Assembly: GCA_946885545.1 (NCBI GenBank)
Contig: CAMPGP010000038.1
Coordinates: 1-12,184 of the forward strand
Reading direction: 5' to 3'
Source of the DNA: an uncultured Altererythrobacter sp.
Lineage (GTDB): Bacteria; Pseudomonadota; Alphaproteobacteria; Sphingomonadales; Sphingomonadaceae
Length of the DNA: 12,184 nt
Under the pieces are notes generated by a model. The model did not search any database, was not told where the DNA came from, and saw nothing but the letters and a program-made list of their open reading frames with translations. Below, piece by piece: positions 6,401 to 12,184 of the stretch (its first letter is position 1; the number at the start of each line of letters is the position of its first letter). A program made the position numbers and the translations under genes.

Positions 6401-8452
6401 TCACCAGATCTTCACGCGCTCTTCGGGTGCGAGGTACATTTCGTCGCCCGGCGCGACGTCGAACGCGTCGTACCAGGCATCGACGTTGCGCAGCGGCGCG
6501 ATCGTGCGATAGCGCGCCGGGCTGTGCGGGTCGGTGGTGACCTGATTGCGCAGCGCATCCTCGCGCGCCTTGGACTTCCACACCTGCGCGTAGGCGAGGA
6601 AGAAGCGCTGGTCGCCGGTCAGCCCGTCGATCACCGGCGCTTCCTGCCCGTTCAACGAACGGTGGTAGGCGTCGAGCGCGACCATCACCCCTGCGAAGTC
6701 GGCGATGTTCTCGCCCATGGTCAGTTCCGGGTTGATGAAGCTGCCGGGGACGACCTCGAACGCGGCGTACTGCTCGCCGAACTTCTTCGCCTCCGCCTCG
6801 AAGCGTTCCGCGTCGCCCTGGGTCCACCAGTCGCGCACCGCGCCGTCGGCGTCGATCTTGCGCCCCTGGTCGTCGAACCCGTGGCTGATCTCATGCCCGA
6901 TCACCACCCCGATAGCACCGTAGTTGACCGCCGGATCGGCGAGCGGATCGAAGAACGGCGGCTGGAGGATGCCCGCGGGGAACACGATCTTGTTTTCCAG
7001 CCCGCCGTTGTAGGCGTTCACCGTCTGCGGGTTCATGCCCCACTTCTTGCGGTCGACCGGCTTGCCGAGGTCGCTCATCGCGTAGTCGGCGTTGAACTTC
7101 GTCGCGCTGACGGCGTTGCGATAGAGGCTGTCCGGCGCGATCGCGAGGCCCGAATAGTCCCGCCATTCCTCGGGATAGCCGACCATCACGTCCATCCGCG
7201 ACAGCTTCTCGAGCGCGGCCTGCTTGGTCGGCTCGCTCATCCAGCTGTTCTCGCGGATGCGGTCGCCCATCGCCAGCTTCAGGTTGGCGACGAGCTCGTC
7301 CATCCGCTGCTTGGCGAGCGCGGGGAAGAATTCCTCGACGTAGTCCTCGCCCACCAGTTCGCCGAGCGATCCGTCGACCATGTCGACCGCCCGCTTCCAC
7401 CGCGGCCGCTGCTCGCTCACGCCCGAGATCGTGCTGGTGAAAGCGAACTGGCTGTCGACCATCGCCTTGTCGAGGTAGGGCGAAGCCTGGTCGGCGACGT
7501 GGAATTCCTGCCACAGCTTGAGCGTCTCGAGCGGGGTCGCGGCATAGAGGCCCGAGAGCGCCTTGATCGCGGTGTTCTCGTTGACGATGATCCGCTCCTG
7601 CGGCGCCAGGTTGGCGCCCGCGAAATAGGCGTCCCAATCGATACCCGGGGCATAGGCGACCAACTCGGCGGTCGACATCGGGTTGTTCACCTTGGTGATG
7701 TCGCGCTGATCGGCGGCGTCCCAGCTCAGCACCGCGACGTAAGTCTCGAACGCCAGGATGCGGCTCGCGGCGCTCGCGGGATCGGGGTTGCCGAGCCGCC
7801 GCATCGTGCGCTCTATGTAGTCCTGATAGGCCGCGCGCTGCTTGGCATAGTCTTCCTTGAAGTAGTAATCCTTCTGCGGCAGCCCGAGGCCGGACTGGCC
7901 GAACCACAGCACGTTGGTGGTCGGATCGTCGGGGTCGGCATAGGGACCGCCGCCGAACAGCGTCACCCCGAACTTGTCGTAGGTCCCGCCCATGAAGCGC
8001 GCAAAGTCGCGCTTGTCGTCGATCGCGCGAACCGCCGCGACATCCTGCATCAGCGGCGCGATCCCGGCGCGCTCGACCGCGGCCTCGTCCATGTAACTGT
8101 TGTAGAGCATGCCGTACTTGCTGCCCGCGGGCGCGGCGGTGATCAGTTCCTGCACTTCGGCCTGCACGTCCTCGCGCAAGTTGTAGAACGATCCCACGCT
8201 CGGCCGGTCGCCGGGGATCTCGGTCGCATCGATCCACGATCCCGAGGCATAGCGCTCGAAATCGTCGCCCGGATCGGCCGAGGTGTCGCGGGCCGACAGG
8301 TCGACCCCGAAGCTGCCGATCTGCGGGTGGCCAGTGACGACGATATCGGGATTGGTCTGCGGCACCTCGTCTTCGGCGTAGGCGGGCGGCGCGAGCGCAA
8401 CGGCGAGTGCTATCGCCGCGGCGGAGCACAGAGTGGAGGCAAATCTGGTCAT
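6401..8452 (-). CDS. M13 family (neprilysin/PepO-type) zinc metallopeptidase, secreted
   Basis: This 683-residue enzyme belongs to the M13 endopeptidases, which cut peptides of up to about 40 residues. The zinc site is HEISH at 520-524 with ENIAD at 581-585 giving the third ligand Glu581 and the supporting Asp585. Substrate-binding elements are also present: NAYN at 479-482, FPAGILQPPFF at 491-501, and His643 and Arg649 near the C-terminus. The protein ends in VKIW, like the short C-terminal motif of the family. A signal peptide spans 1-26 (cleavage AYA-ED), so it acts in the periplasm or outside. The mature N-terminus carries DIVVTG at 36-41, which looks like a TonB box and is not a normal part of M13 enzymes. 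The start at 8452 is chosen for the signal peptide, with AGGGA about 10 bases upstream; an upstream start at 8686 would overlap the adhesin gene end and precede the signal peptide. thpR follows after a 62-bp gap. Confidence 0.94.
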   Translation of the reverse strand: MTRFASTLCSAAAIALAVALAPPAYAEDEVPQTNPDIVVTGHPQIGSFGVDLSARDTSADPGDDFERYASGSWIDATEIPGDRPSVGSFYNLREDVQAEVQELITAAPAGSKYGMLYNSYMDEAAVERAGIAPLMQDVAAVRAIDDKRDFARFMGGTYDKFGVTLFGGGPYADPDDPTTNVLWFGQSGLGLPQKDYYFKEDYAKQRAAYQDYIERTMRRLGNPDPASAASRILAFETYVAVLSWDAADQRDITKVNNPMSTAELVAYAPGIDWDAYFAGANLAPQERIIVNENTAIKALSGLYAATPLETLKLWQEFHVADQASPYLDKAMVDSQFAFTSTISGVSEQRPRWKRAVDMVDGSLGELVGEDYVEEFFPALAKQRMDELVANLKLAMGDRIRENSWMSEPTKQAALEKLSRMDVMVGYPEEWRDYSGLAIAPDSLYRNAVSATKFNADYAMSDLGKPVDRKKWGMNPQTVNAYNGGLENKIVFPAGILQPPFFDPLADPAVNYGAIGVVIGHEISHGFDDQGRKIDADGAVRDWWTQGDAERFEAEAKKFGEQYAAFEVVPGSFINPELTMGENIADFAGVMVALDAYHRSLNGQEAPVIDGLTGDQRFFLAYAQVWKSKAREDALRNQVTTDPHSPARYRTIAPLRNVDAWYDAFDVAPGDEMYLAPEERVKIW

Positions 8453-8535
8453 GGCGGCTTTTCCCTGTTCGGGGCGCGCGGCCCCGCGATCTTCGATGCG
8501 GGTCATAAGGCGCGCGCGGGGGTGAGGGCGCGAGC

Positions 8536-8577
8536 GGGCGTCGATGAACGTCGGCAGGGCGTCGACGAACGTTCGCG
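8536..8577. repeat. Tandem 21-bp direct repeat upstream of the M13 gene
   Basis: GGGCGTCGATGAACGTCGGC at 8536-8555 (unit 8536-8556) is repeated directly at 8557-8577 with 17 of 21 bases equal by eye. The 21-bp spacing equals two helical turns, so both copies face the same side of the DNA. They lie 84-125 bases upstream of the M13 start codon, in its likely promoter region. This could be a tandem regulator site or a chance duplication. Confidence 0.5.
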
Positions 8578-8588
8578 CACGCGCAAAC

Positions 8589-8620
8589 GGCCGCGCGGAC
8601 CGGGGGGGATCCGCGCGGCC
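8589..8620 (-). terminator. Terminator-like hairpin after the adhesin gene
   Basis: GGCCGCGCGGA (8589-8599) and TCCGCGCGGCC (8610-8620) form a perfect 11-bp GC-rich stem with a 10-base loop. It lies 28 bases after the adhesin stop on the minus strand. The sequence after the stem there is GTTTGCG, a very short U-run, so it is either an imperfect intrinsic terminator or a 3'-end stabiliser. It separates the adhesin from the M13 gene transcribed in the same direction. Confidence 0.6.
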
Positions 8621-8648
8621 GCCGCCGGAGATCGCCGCTACCGGGCGA

Positions 8649-10904
8649 TCAGAAGCTGAAGCCGACCCCGGCCGACACGCCTCCATTGCCGCGCGTGTCC
8701 ACCGTCGCCCCGGCCTTCACCACGCCGCGCCCGTCGTCGAAGGCGGTCGAGGCGCCGATCGCGAAAGCGGTCTCGCCGCGATAGTGGCCGACCGCGCCGC
8801 CGACCATCGAACGGCCCGGATCGATTGTCTGCGGAATGCCCGCCACGGCCATCGCCGCCGCGGCCCCCGCGAACGAATCCTCGCGCACGTCTTCGAGGTC
8901 GAACGCCAGTTCGGCGAAGCGCATGTCGGTATAGGCCATCGTGTCGGTCATGACCGCTTCCAGCCCCGTCTGCAGCTGGCCCAGGTTCACCGCATCGTTC
9001 GCCAGCGTTCCGTCGGCGACGTTGTGCAGCGCCACCGGCGCATCGGGATCGGCGCCCACGATCGTCACGTCGTTGGTGATCGTGCCGCCGTTGCTGCGGG
9101 TCGGATCGTCGGGGTCCGAATACTGGACAGCGACCACCGTGCTGCCTTCGAGGTTGTTGTTGATGGTCTCGATGTCCTGCGTGTTCTGGCCCACCTGTTG
9201 GTTGGTCGCGAACAGTTGCGACCCGTTGACCGCATCGGTCGATCCGTCGGCCAGCGTGCCTTCGGCGACGTTGGTAAGCGTGGCCGCTCCGCCGCTGGCG
9301 GAAATCAGCGCGGCGGTGTCGGTCGGGGCATCGCTCGGCGTCGTCCCGTCGGCATCGGAGACGTAGCCGACCGGCACATTGGCGACCTGCTCCTGCAGTA
9401 CGGTGATCGACGTGCTGTTGTCGGTCACGCGCACGTCGAGGTTGCTGATATCCCCTTCGTTCACGGTTACCCGGCCGTCGATATTGGCGATATCGGTAGT
9501 ATTCTGAGCGATATCGCCCTCGTTCACGGTGACCCGCGCATCGATGTTTTCGATGTCGGTCGCATTCTGGGCGATGTCGCCTTCGTTCACCGTGACGCGG
9601 GCATCGATGTTGTCGATTTCGGTCTCGTTCTGCGTGATGCGGTTGTCGAAGTTGTCGATCGTTACCTGCTGGTTGTCGACCCGCGTGTCGAGATCGGCAA
9701 TGTCGGTCTCGTTCTGCGTCACGCGACCGTCGAGATCGACGATGTCGGCGGTGTTCTCGGCCACCTGCTGGTTGGTCTCGAACAGTTGCGAACCGTTGAC
9801 CGCGTCGCTCGAATCCGCACTGAGTTCGCCGTCGGCCACGTTGGTCAGCGTGGTTCCGTCGGCGCCGCCGAGAGTGACGGTGGACTGGGTCGCGTCGTCG
9901 TATTGCACGGCGGTTTCTTCGAGCACATCGATGTCCGCGGCATTCTCCGCGACGGCCTCGTTGGTATCGAACAGCTGGGACCCGTTGACCGCGTCGGTCG
10001 AACCGTCGCTCACATTCCCGGCGGCGACATTCGTTACGGTCGTACCGTCTGCGCCCTCGAGCGTGACGGTGGCCTGCGTTCCGTCGTCGTACTGGACCGC
10101 GCTGTCGTCGAGCGCCGCGACGGCGTCGAGCGCACCCTGGACCTGGCCGACGGTGGCCGCGTCGCTCGGCGCAGTGCCCGGCGCGACGTTGGTGATCTGC
10201 CGCTCGGCACCCGGCACGCCGACCGAGACGCTCCCTGCGGAATCGAAGGTACCGGTCAGCCCCGGTGCGGTATAGTCCGCCACCGCGCCGCGGTCGGCGA
10301 TCGAGCCTGCGCCCAGCGCCACGCTGTTTGCCGCGGTCGCGCTGGCATCGGTCCCGATCGCGATGGCCCCATTGGCGCCCACCGCCGTCGAGGCATTGTT
10401 GCCCAGCGCGATCGCGTCGAGCTCGCCCGCGGCGGCCGCCTCGCCGTCCGCGCCGAGGCCGCTGATCTGGTTGCCGCCGATGGCGAGGCCGGCTTCCTCG
10501 TCGAGGGTCACCCCGTCGACCTGTATGTTGCAGTCGTCCGAGGCGCCGAGCACGTTTCCTTCGGTATCGACCACCTGAAGGCTGATCGGATCGCCCTGTT
10601 CGGCATCGTCGAGGATCGAGCTGAGGTCGATGTTCAGGTCCGGAATGACCGCGAGCGGATCGAGGATCAGCGTCACCGTGGTGATGCCGTTCACCGTCGT
10701 CTCGATCTGATCGACGATCGGCTGATTCACCGCTCCGATCACTTCGGTGATCGCCGAGCGGGGGAGGGTGATCCCGGTGCAGACGTCCACCGCGGGCTGC
10801 AACGCCTGCGCCTGGGTCTCGCGGGGAATGGCAATACCGGCGGCCCCGGCAATCGCAGTGGTGGCGAGCATCGCGCCACGCAGCGCATTCGATTTTACAA
10901 ACAT
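8649..10904 (-). CDS. Trimeric autotransporter adhesin (YadA-type, type Vc secretion)
   Basis: This 751-residue surface protein would trimerise, export itself through its own C-terminal barrel and mediate attachment. An N-terminal signal region ends near residue 33 (TQA). Residues 35-155 form a region I do not recognise, with the only two cysteines (42 and 125). YadA-head repeats follow at about 164-201 (IALGNNASTAVG, IAIGTDASATA, VALGAGS). Neck modules of the type TNVA-x-G...DAVNGSQLF occur at about 236-258, 291-312, 353-375 and 543-565. An unbroken coiled-coil stalk covers 381-507, a second neck/stalk follows, and HNVADGTLANDAVNLGQL (627-644) leads into the YadA anchor at about 665-751, ending in Phe. 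GGAGAA seven bases before ATG 10904 supports the start, but this site is paired in a leader hairpin. It stands alone, as expected for type Vc proteins. Its receptor cannot be read from sequence. Confidence 0.93.
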   Translation of the reverse strand: MFVKSNALRGAMLATTAIAGAAGIAIPRETQAQALQPAVDVCTGITLPRSAITEVIGAVNQPIVDQIETTVNGITTVTLILDPLAVIPDLNIDLSSILDDAEQGDPISLQVVDTEGNVLGASDDCNIQVDGVTLDEEAGLAIGGNQISGLGADGEAAAAGELDAIALGNNASTAVGANGAIAIGTDASATAANSVALGAGSIADRGAVADYTAPGLTGTFDSAGSVSVGVPGAERQITNVAPGTAPSDAATVGQVQGALDAVAALDDSAVQYDDGTQATVTLEGADGTTVTNVAAGNVSDGSTDAVNGSQLFDTNEAVAENAADIDVLEETAVQYDDATQSTVTLGGADGTTLTNVADGELSADSSDAVNGSQLFETNQQVAENTADIVDLDGRVTQNETDIADLDTRVDNQQVTIDNFDNRITQNETEIDNIDARVTVNEGDIAQNATDIENIDARVTVNEGDIAQNTTDIANIDGRVTVNEGDISNLDVRVTDNSTSITVLQEQVANVPVGYVSDADGTTPSDAPTDTAALISASGGAATLTNVAEGTLADGSTDAVNGSQLFATNQQVGQNTQDIETINNNLEGSTVVAVQYSDPDDPTRSNGGTITNDVTIVGADPDAPVALHNVADGTLANDAVNLGQLQTGLEAVMTDTMAYTDMRFAELAFDLEDVREDSFAGAAAAMAVAGIPQTIDPGRSMVGGAVGHYRGETAFAIGASTAFDDGRGVVKAGATVDTRGNGGVSAGVGFSF
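9432..9599 (-). repeat. 63-bp tandem repeats encoding the adhesin stalk
   Basis: Two full 63-bp units and a 42-bp partial unit encode residues 436-456, 457-477 and 478-491. Each unit opens RVTVNEGDI and holds exactly three heptads. The DNA phase is regular: GTTCAC recurs at 9459, 9522 and 9585. Such in-frame units can change stalk length by slippage or recombination without breaking the reading frame. Confidence 0.85.
9741..10097 (-). repeat. 189-bp duplicated neck module in the adhesin
   Basis: Residues 270-325 and 333-388 are two copies of one module at a 63-residue period. Each opens with VQYDD, continues through ADGTT-x-TNVA and ends in DAVNGSQLF-x-TN...AEN-x-ADI. A third, partial neck copy lies at residues 543-580 (nucleotides 9165-9278). 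The copies differ at many positions, so the duplication is old at this site, unlike the nearly identical 63-bp units. Confidence 0.75.
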
Positions 10905-10907
10905 GCA

Positions 10908-10965
10908 TCTTCTCCGGATTTCCCGCCCAAGAGAAGAGACCTGCGGGCAAGCTGACCGGAGAAAA
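10908..10965 (-). promoter_or_regulatory. Adhesin leader hairpin that pairs the ribosome binding site
   Basis: In the minus-strand RNA, UUUUCUCCGG (complement of 10965-10956) pairs with CCGGAGAAGA (complement of 10917-10908): ten pairs, one of them G-U. A second stem, CCCGC with GCGGG (complement of 10947-10943 and 10926-10922), stacks above it across an 8+4 internal loop, with a 16-base terminal loop. The 3' arm holds the Shine-Dalgarno GGAGA, and the stem ends three bases before the AUG. The pairing is direct from sequence. Its role as a translational gate, such as a thermosensor or a site for a small RNA, is inference. Confidence 0.6.
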
Positions 10966-11225
10966 TTAAATCAAGCGCAACGAACGATATGAAGTTCTAC
11001 GTGGATTCGATTAATTATCATTTGGTAATCTAATAAAGCGAATCTCCATTGCTTATAATCGGTCCGCCGGAGACGCCAAACTCTCCTTTTTTTCCGGTTT
11101 GCCAATCTGCCCCGAGCGGGGGCAAAGCAGGATCGCAATGGAGTAGCAGCCGTTGCATTCGCGCACCTTCGCACCCAGATGGCGCAGCGGCCGGTCGGCT
11201 CCTCGACCCGGTTCTTGACCTGCGC
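10966..11225. promoter_or_regulatory. AT-rich divergent promoter region between the adhesin and uvrA
   Basis: No gene is supported between the adhesin start and uvrA. The 10960-11065 stretch is far richer in A and T than the rest of the window and probably holds the promoters of both divergent genes. A perfect TATAAT lies on the plus strand at 11054-11059, but no good -35 sits 16-18 bases before it. A T7 run at 11083-11089 and a 6-bp hairpin TGCCCC/GGGGCA (11108-11124) are present without a clear role. TTGACC at 11215-11220 could be a -35 for a promoter close to uvrA. Confidence 0.35.
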
Positions 11226-11240
11226 GAACATTTCCGGAAC
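11226..11240 (+). promoter_or_regulatory. LexA (SOS) box of uvrA
   Basis: GAAC-ATTTCCG-GAAC is an exact GAAC-N7-GAAC direct repeat (GTTC-N7-GTTC on the other strand), the established LexA operator of alphaproteobacteria and known in front of uvrA in that class. It ends ten bases before the uvrA ATG. LexA bound here would block uvrA transcription until DNA damage. Confidence 0.85.
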
Positions 11241-11250
11241 ACGGCTCTTC

Positions 11251-12184
11251 ATGGCTCTCACCAAAATCTCTGTCCGCGGCGCCCGCGAGCACAATCTCAA
11301 GGGCATCGACATCGATCTGCCGCGCGACGCGCTGATCGTGATCACCGGCCTGTCGGGAAGCGGCAAGTCGAGCCTCGCGTTCGACACGATCTATGCCGAA
11401 GGGCAGCGGCGCTACGTCGAAAGCCTCAGCGCCTATGCGCGCCAGTTCCTCGAGATGATGCAGAAGCCCGATGTCGAGCATATCGACGGGCTCAGCCCCG
11501 CGATCTCGATCGAGCAGAAGACCACCAGCCGCAACCCGCGCTCGACGGTCGCCACGGTGACCGAGATCTACGACTACATGCGCCTGCTGTGGGCGCGCGT
11601 GGGCGTGCCCTATTCGCCCGCCACCGGCCTGCCGATCGAGGCGCAGACCGTCTCCAACATGGTCGACCGCGTCATGGCGCTGCCCGAGGGGACGCGGCTC
11701 TACCTGCTCGCCCCGGTCGTGCGCGGGCGCAAGGGCGAATACCGCAAGGAACTCGCCGAATGGCAGAAGGCCGGCTTCACACGCGTGCGCATCGACGGCG
11801 AGATGTACCCCGTCGAGGAAGCCCCCGCCCTCGACAAGAAGTTCAAGCACGACATCGAGGTGGTGGTCGATCGCCTCGCGGTGAAGCAGGGCATCGAGAC
11901 GCGCCTCGCCGACAGCTTCGAACAGGCGCTCAAGCTGGCCGAGGGGCTGGCCTACGTCGACCTGGCCGACGGCGTCGTGCCCGGGCGCGAGGGTGAAGGC
12001 GAGGGCGGCGGCGCGATGAAAGGCGCGGGCCTCCCGCCCAACCGCATCGTGTTCTCCGAGAAGTTCGCCTGCCCGGTCTCTGGCTTCACGATCGAGGAGA
12101 TCGAGCCGCGGCTGTTCTCCTTCAACGCTCCGCAGGGCGCCTGCGCCACCTGCGACGGCCTCGGCGAAAAGCTGCTGTTCGATC
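11251..12184 (+). CDS. uvrA: Excinuclease ABC subunit A, N-terminal part (runs off the window)
   Basis: The first 311 codons of UvrA are present; the family is about 940-970 residues. UvrA is the ATP-driven damage-recognition subunit of nucleotide excision repair and hands lesions to UvrB. The opening [17 protein letters not shown] is diagnostic, the Walker A motif GLSGSGKS lies at 33-40, and [13 protein letters not shown] and [20 protein letters not shown] follow. The UvrB-binding region spans roughly 130-240, and a Gly/Glu-rich loop lies near 253-262. The first zinc-finger module reads CPVS (274-277) ... CATC (298-301), so the second ligand is Ser277 rather than Cys. The start at 11251 fits the usual N-terminus; an in-frame ATG at 11179 would add 24 residues across the LexA box. 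No Shine-Dalgarno is visible. The gene is likely SOS-regulated through the box just upstream. Confidence 0.97.
   Translation, partial: MALTKISVRGAREHNLKGIDIDLPRDALIVITGLSGSGKSSLAFDTIYAEGQRRYVESLSAYARQFLEMMQKPDVEHIDGLSPAISIEQKTTSRNPRSTVATVTEIYDYMRLLWARVGVPYSPATGLPIEAQTVSNMVDRVMALPEGTRLYLLAPVVRGRKGEYRKELAEWQKAGFTRVRIDGEMYPVEEAPALDKKFKHDIEVVVDRLAVKQGIETRLADSFEQALKLAEGLAYVDLADGVVPGREGEGEGGGAMKGAGLPPNRIVFSEKFACPVSGFTIEEIEPRLFSFNAPQGACATCDGLGEKLLFD

Noticed and set aside
6065..8659. 864-codon plus-strand open frame opposite thpR and the M13 gene
   Set aside because: It spans two real genes and their gap, has no coherent domain, and is explained by third-position GC bias.
9432..9599. Regular 63-bp repeats considered as a CRISPR array or satellite
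   Set aside because: They are contiguous without spacers and keep the adhesin reading frame and heptad phase; they are protein-coding repeats.
8544..10955. Plus-strand open frame with repeated segments opposite the adhesin
   Set aside because: The apparent protein repeats are simply the antisense of the adhesin's 63-bp and 189-bp repeats.
11179..11250. In-frame ATG at 11179 as the uvrA start
   Set aside because: It would add 24 residues not expected in UvrA and put the LexA box inside the coding region.
11049..11996. Plus-strand frame covering the uvrA leader and the start of uvrA
   Set aside because: Out of frame with uvrA, starts at a TTG, and turns into Arg-rich shadow sequence where uvrA begins.

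Overview
The window looks like chromosomal DNA from a GC-rich alphaproteobacterium, most likely a sphingomonad of the Erythrobacter type. The reasons are the high GC with strong third-position bias, a TonB-dependent receptor with an ITVTATG-type TonB box, lipoprotein and periplasmic metallopeptidases of sphingomonad style, and a GAAC-N7-GAAC LexA box (the alphaproteobacterial form) in front of uvrA. The genus is inferred from sequence character alone; no search was possible.

Layout, left to right: (1) A cobalamin riboswitch, cut at its 5' edge, leads into a BtuB-type vitamin B12 outer-membrane receptor (+ strand, 256-2163). (2) A strong hairpin between the convergent genes ends the transcript of a lipoprotein M3 metallopeptidase, Dcp-like (- strand, 2232-4490). 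(3) Upstream of that lies an unrecognised lipoprotein of clearly lower GC (- strand, 4621-5550), with two operator-like inverted repeats in its promoter region. (4) An M13 (neprilysin/PepO-type) periplasmic metallopeptidase (- strand, 6401-8452) is followed after 62 bp by an RNA 2',3'-cyclic phosphodiesterase, thpR (- strand, 5793-6338). A 15-bp hairpin fills the gap between them, and an intrinsic terminator follows thpR. (5) A trimeric autotransporter adhesin (- strand, 8649-10904) has an N@d coiled-coil stalk and a leader in which the ribosome binding site is paired. (6) An AT-rich divergent promoter region separates it from uvrA (+ strand, from 11251, running off the window), which carries a LexA box just before its start codon.

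Most products act in the envelope: B12 uptake, two zinc peptidases able to degrade peptides outside the cytoplasm, an unknown lipoprotein and a surface adhesin. They do not form one obvious pathway or a recognisable defence, secondary-metabolite or mobile system, and there are no tRNAs, rRNAs, CRISPR arrays or insertion sequences. I do not see a clear undescribed multi-gene system. The points most worth a second look are RNA-level: the adhesin leader hairpin and the M13/thpR intercistronic hairpin both pair fully only in the transcribed (minus) strand. After these come a TonB-box-like peptide at the mature N-terminus of the M13 peptidase and the unknown low-GC lipoprotein.
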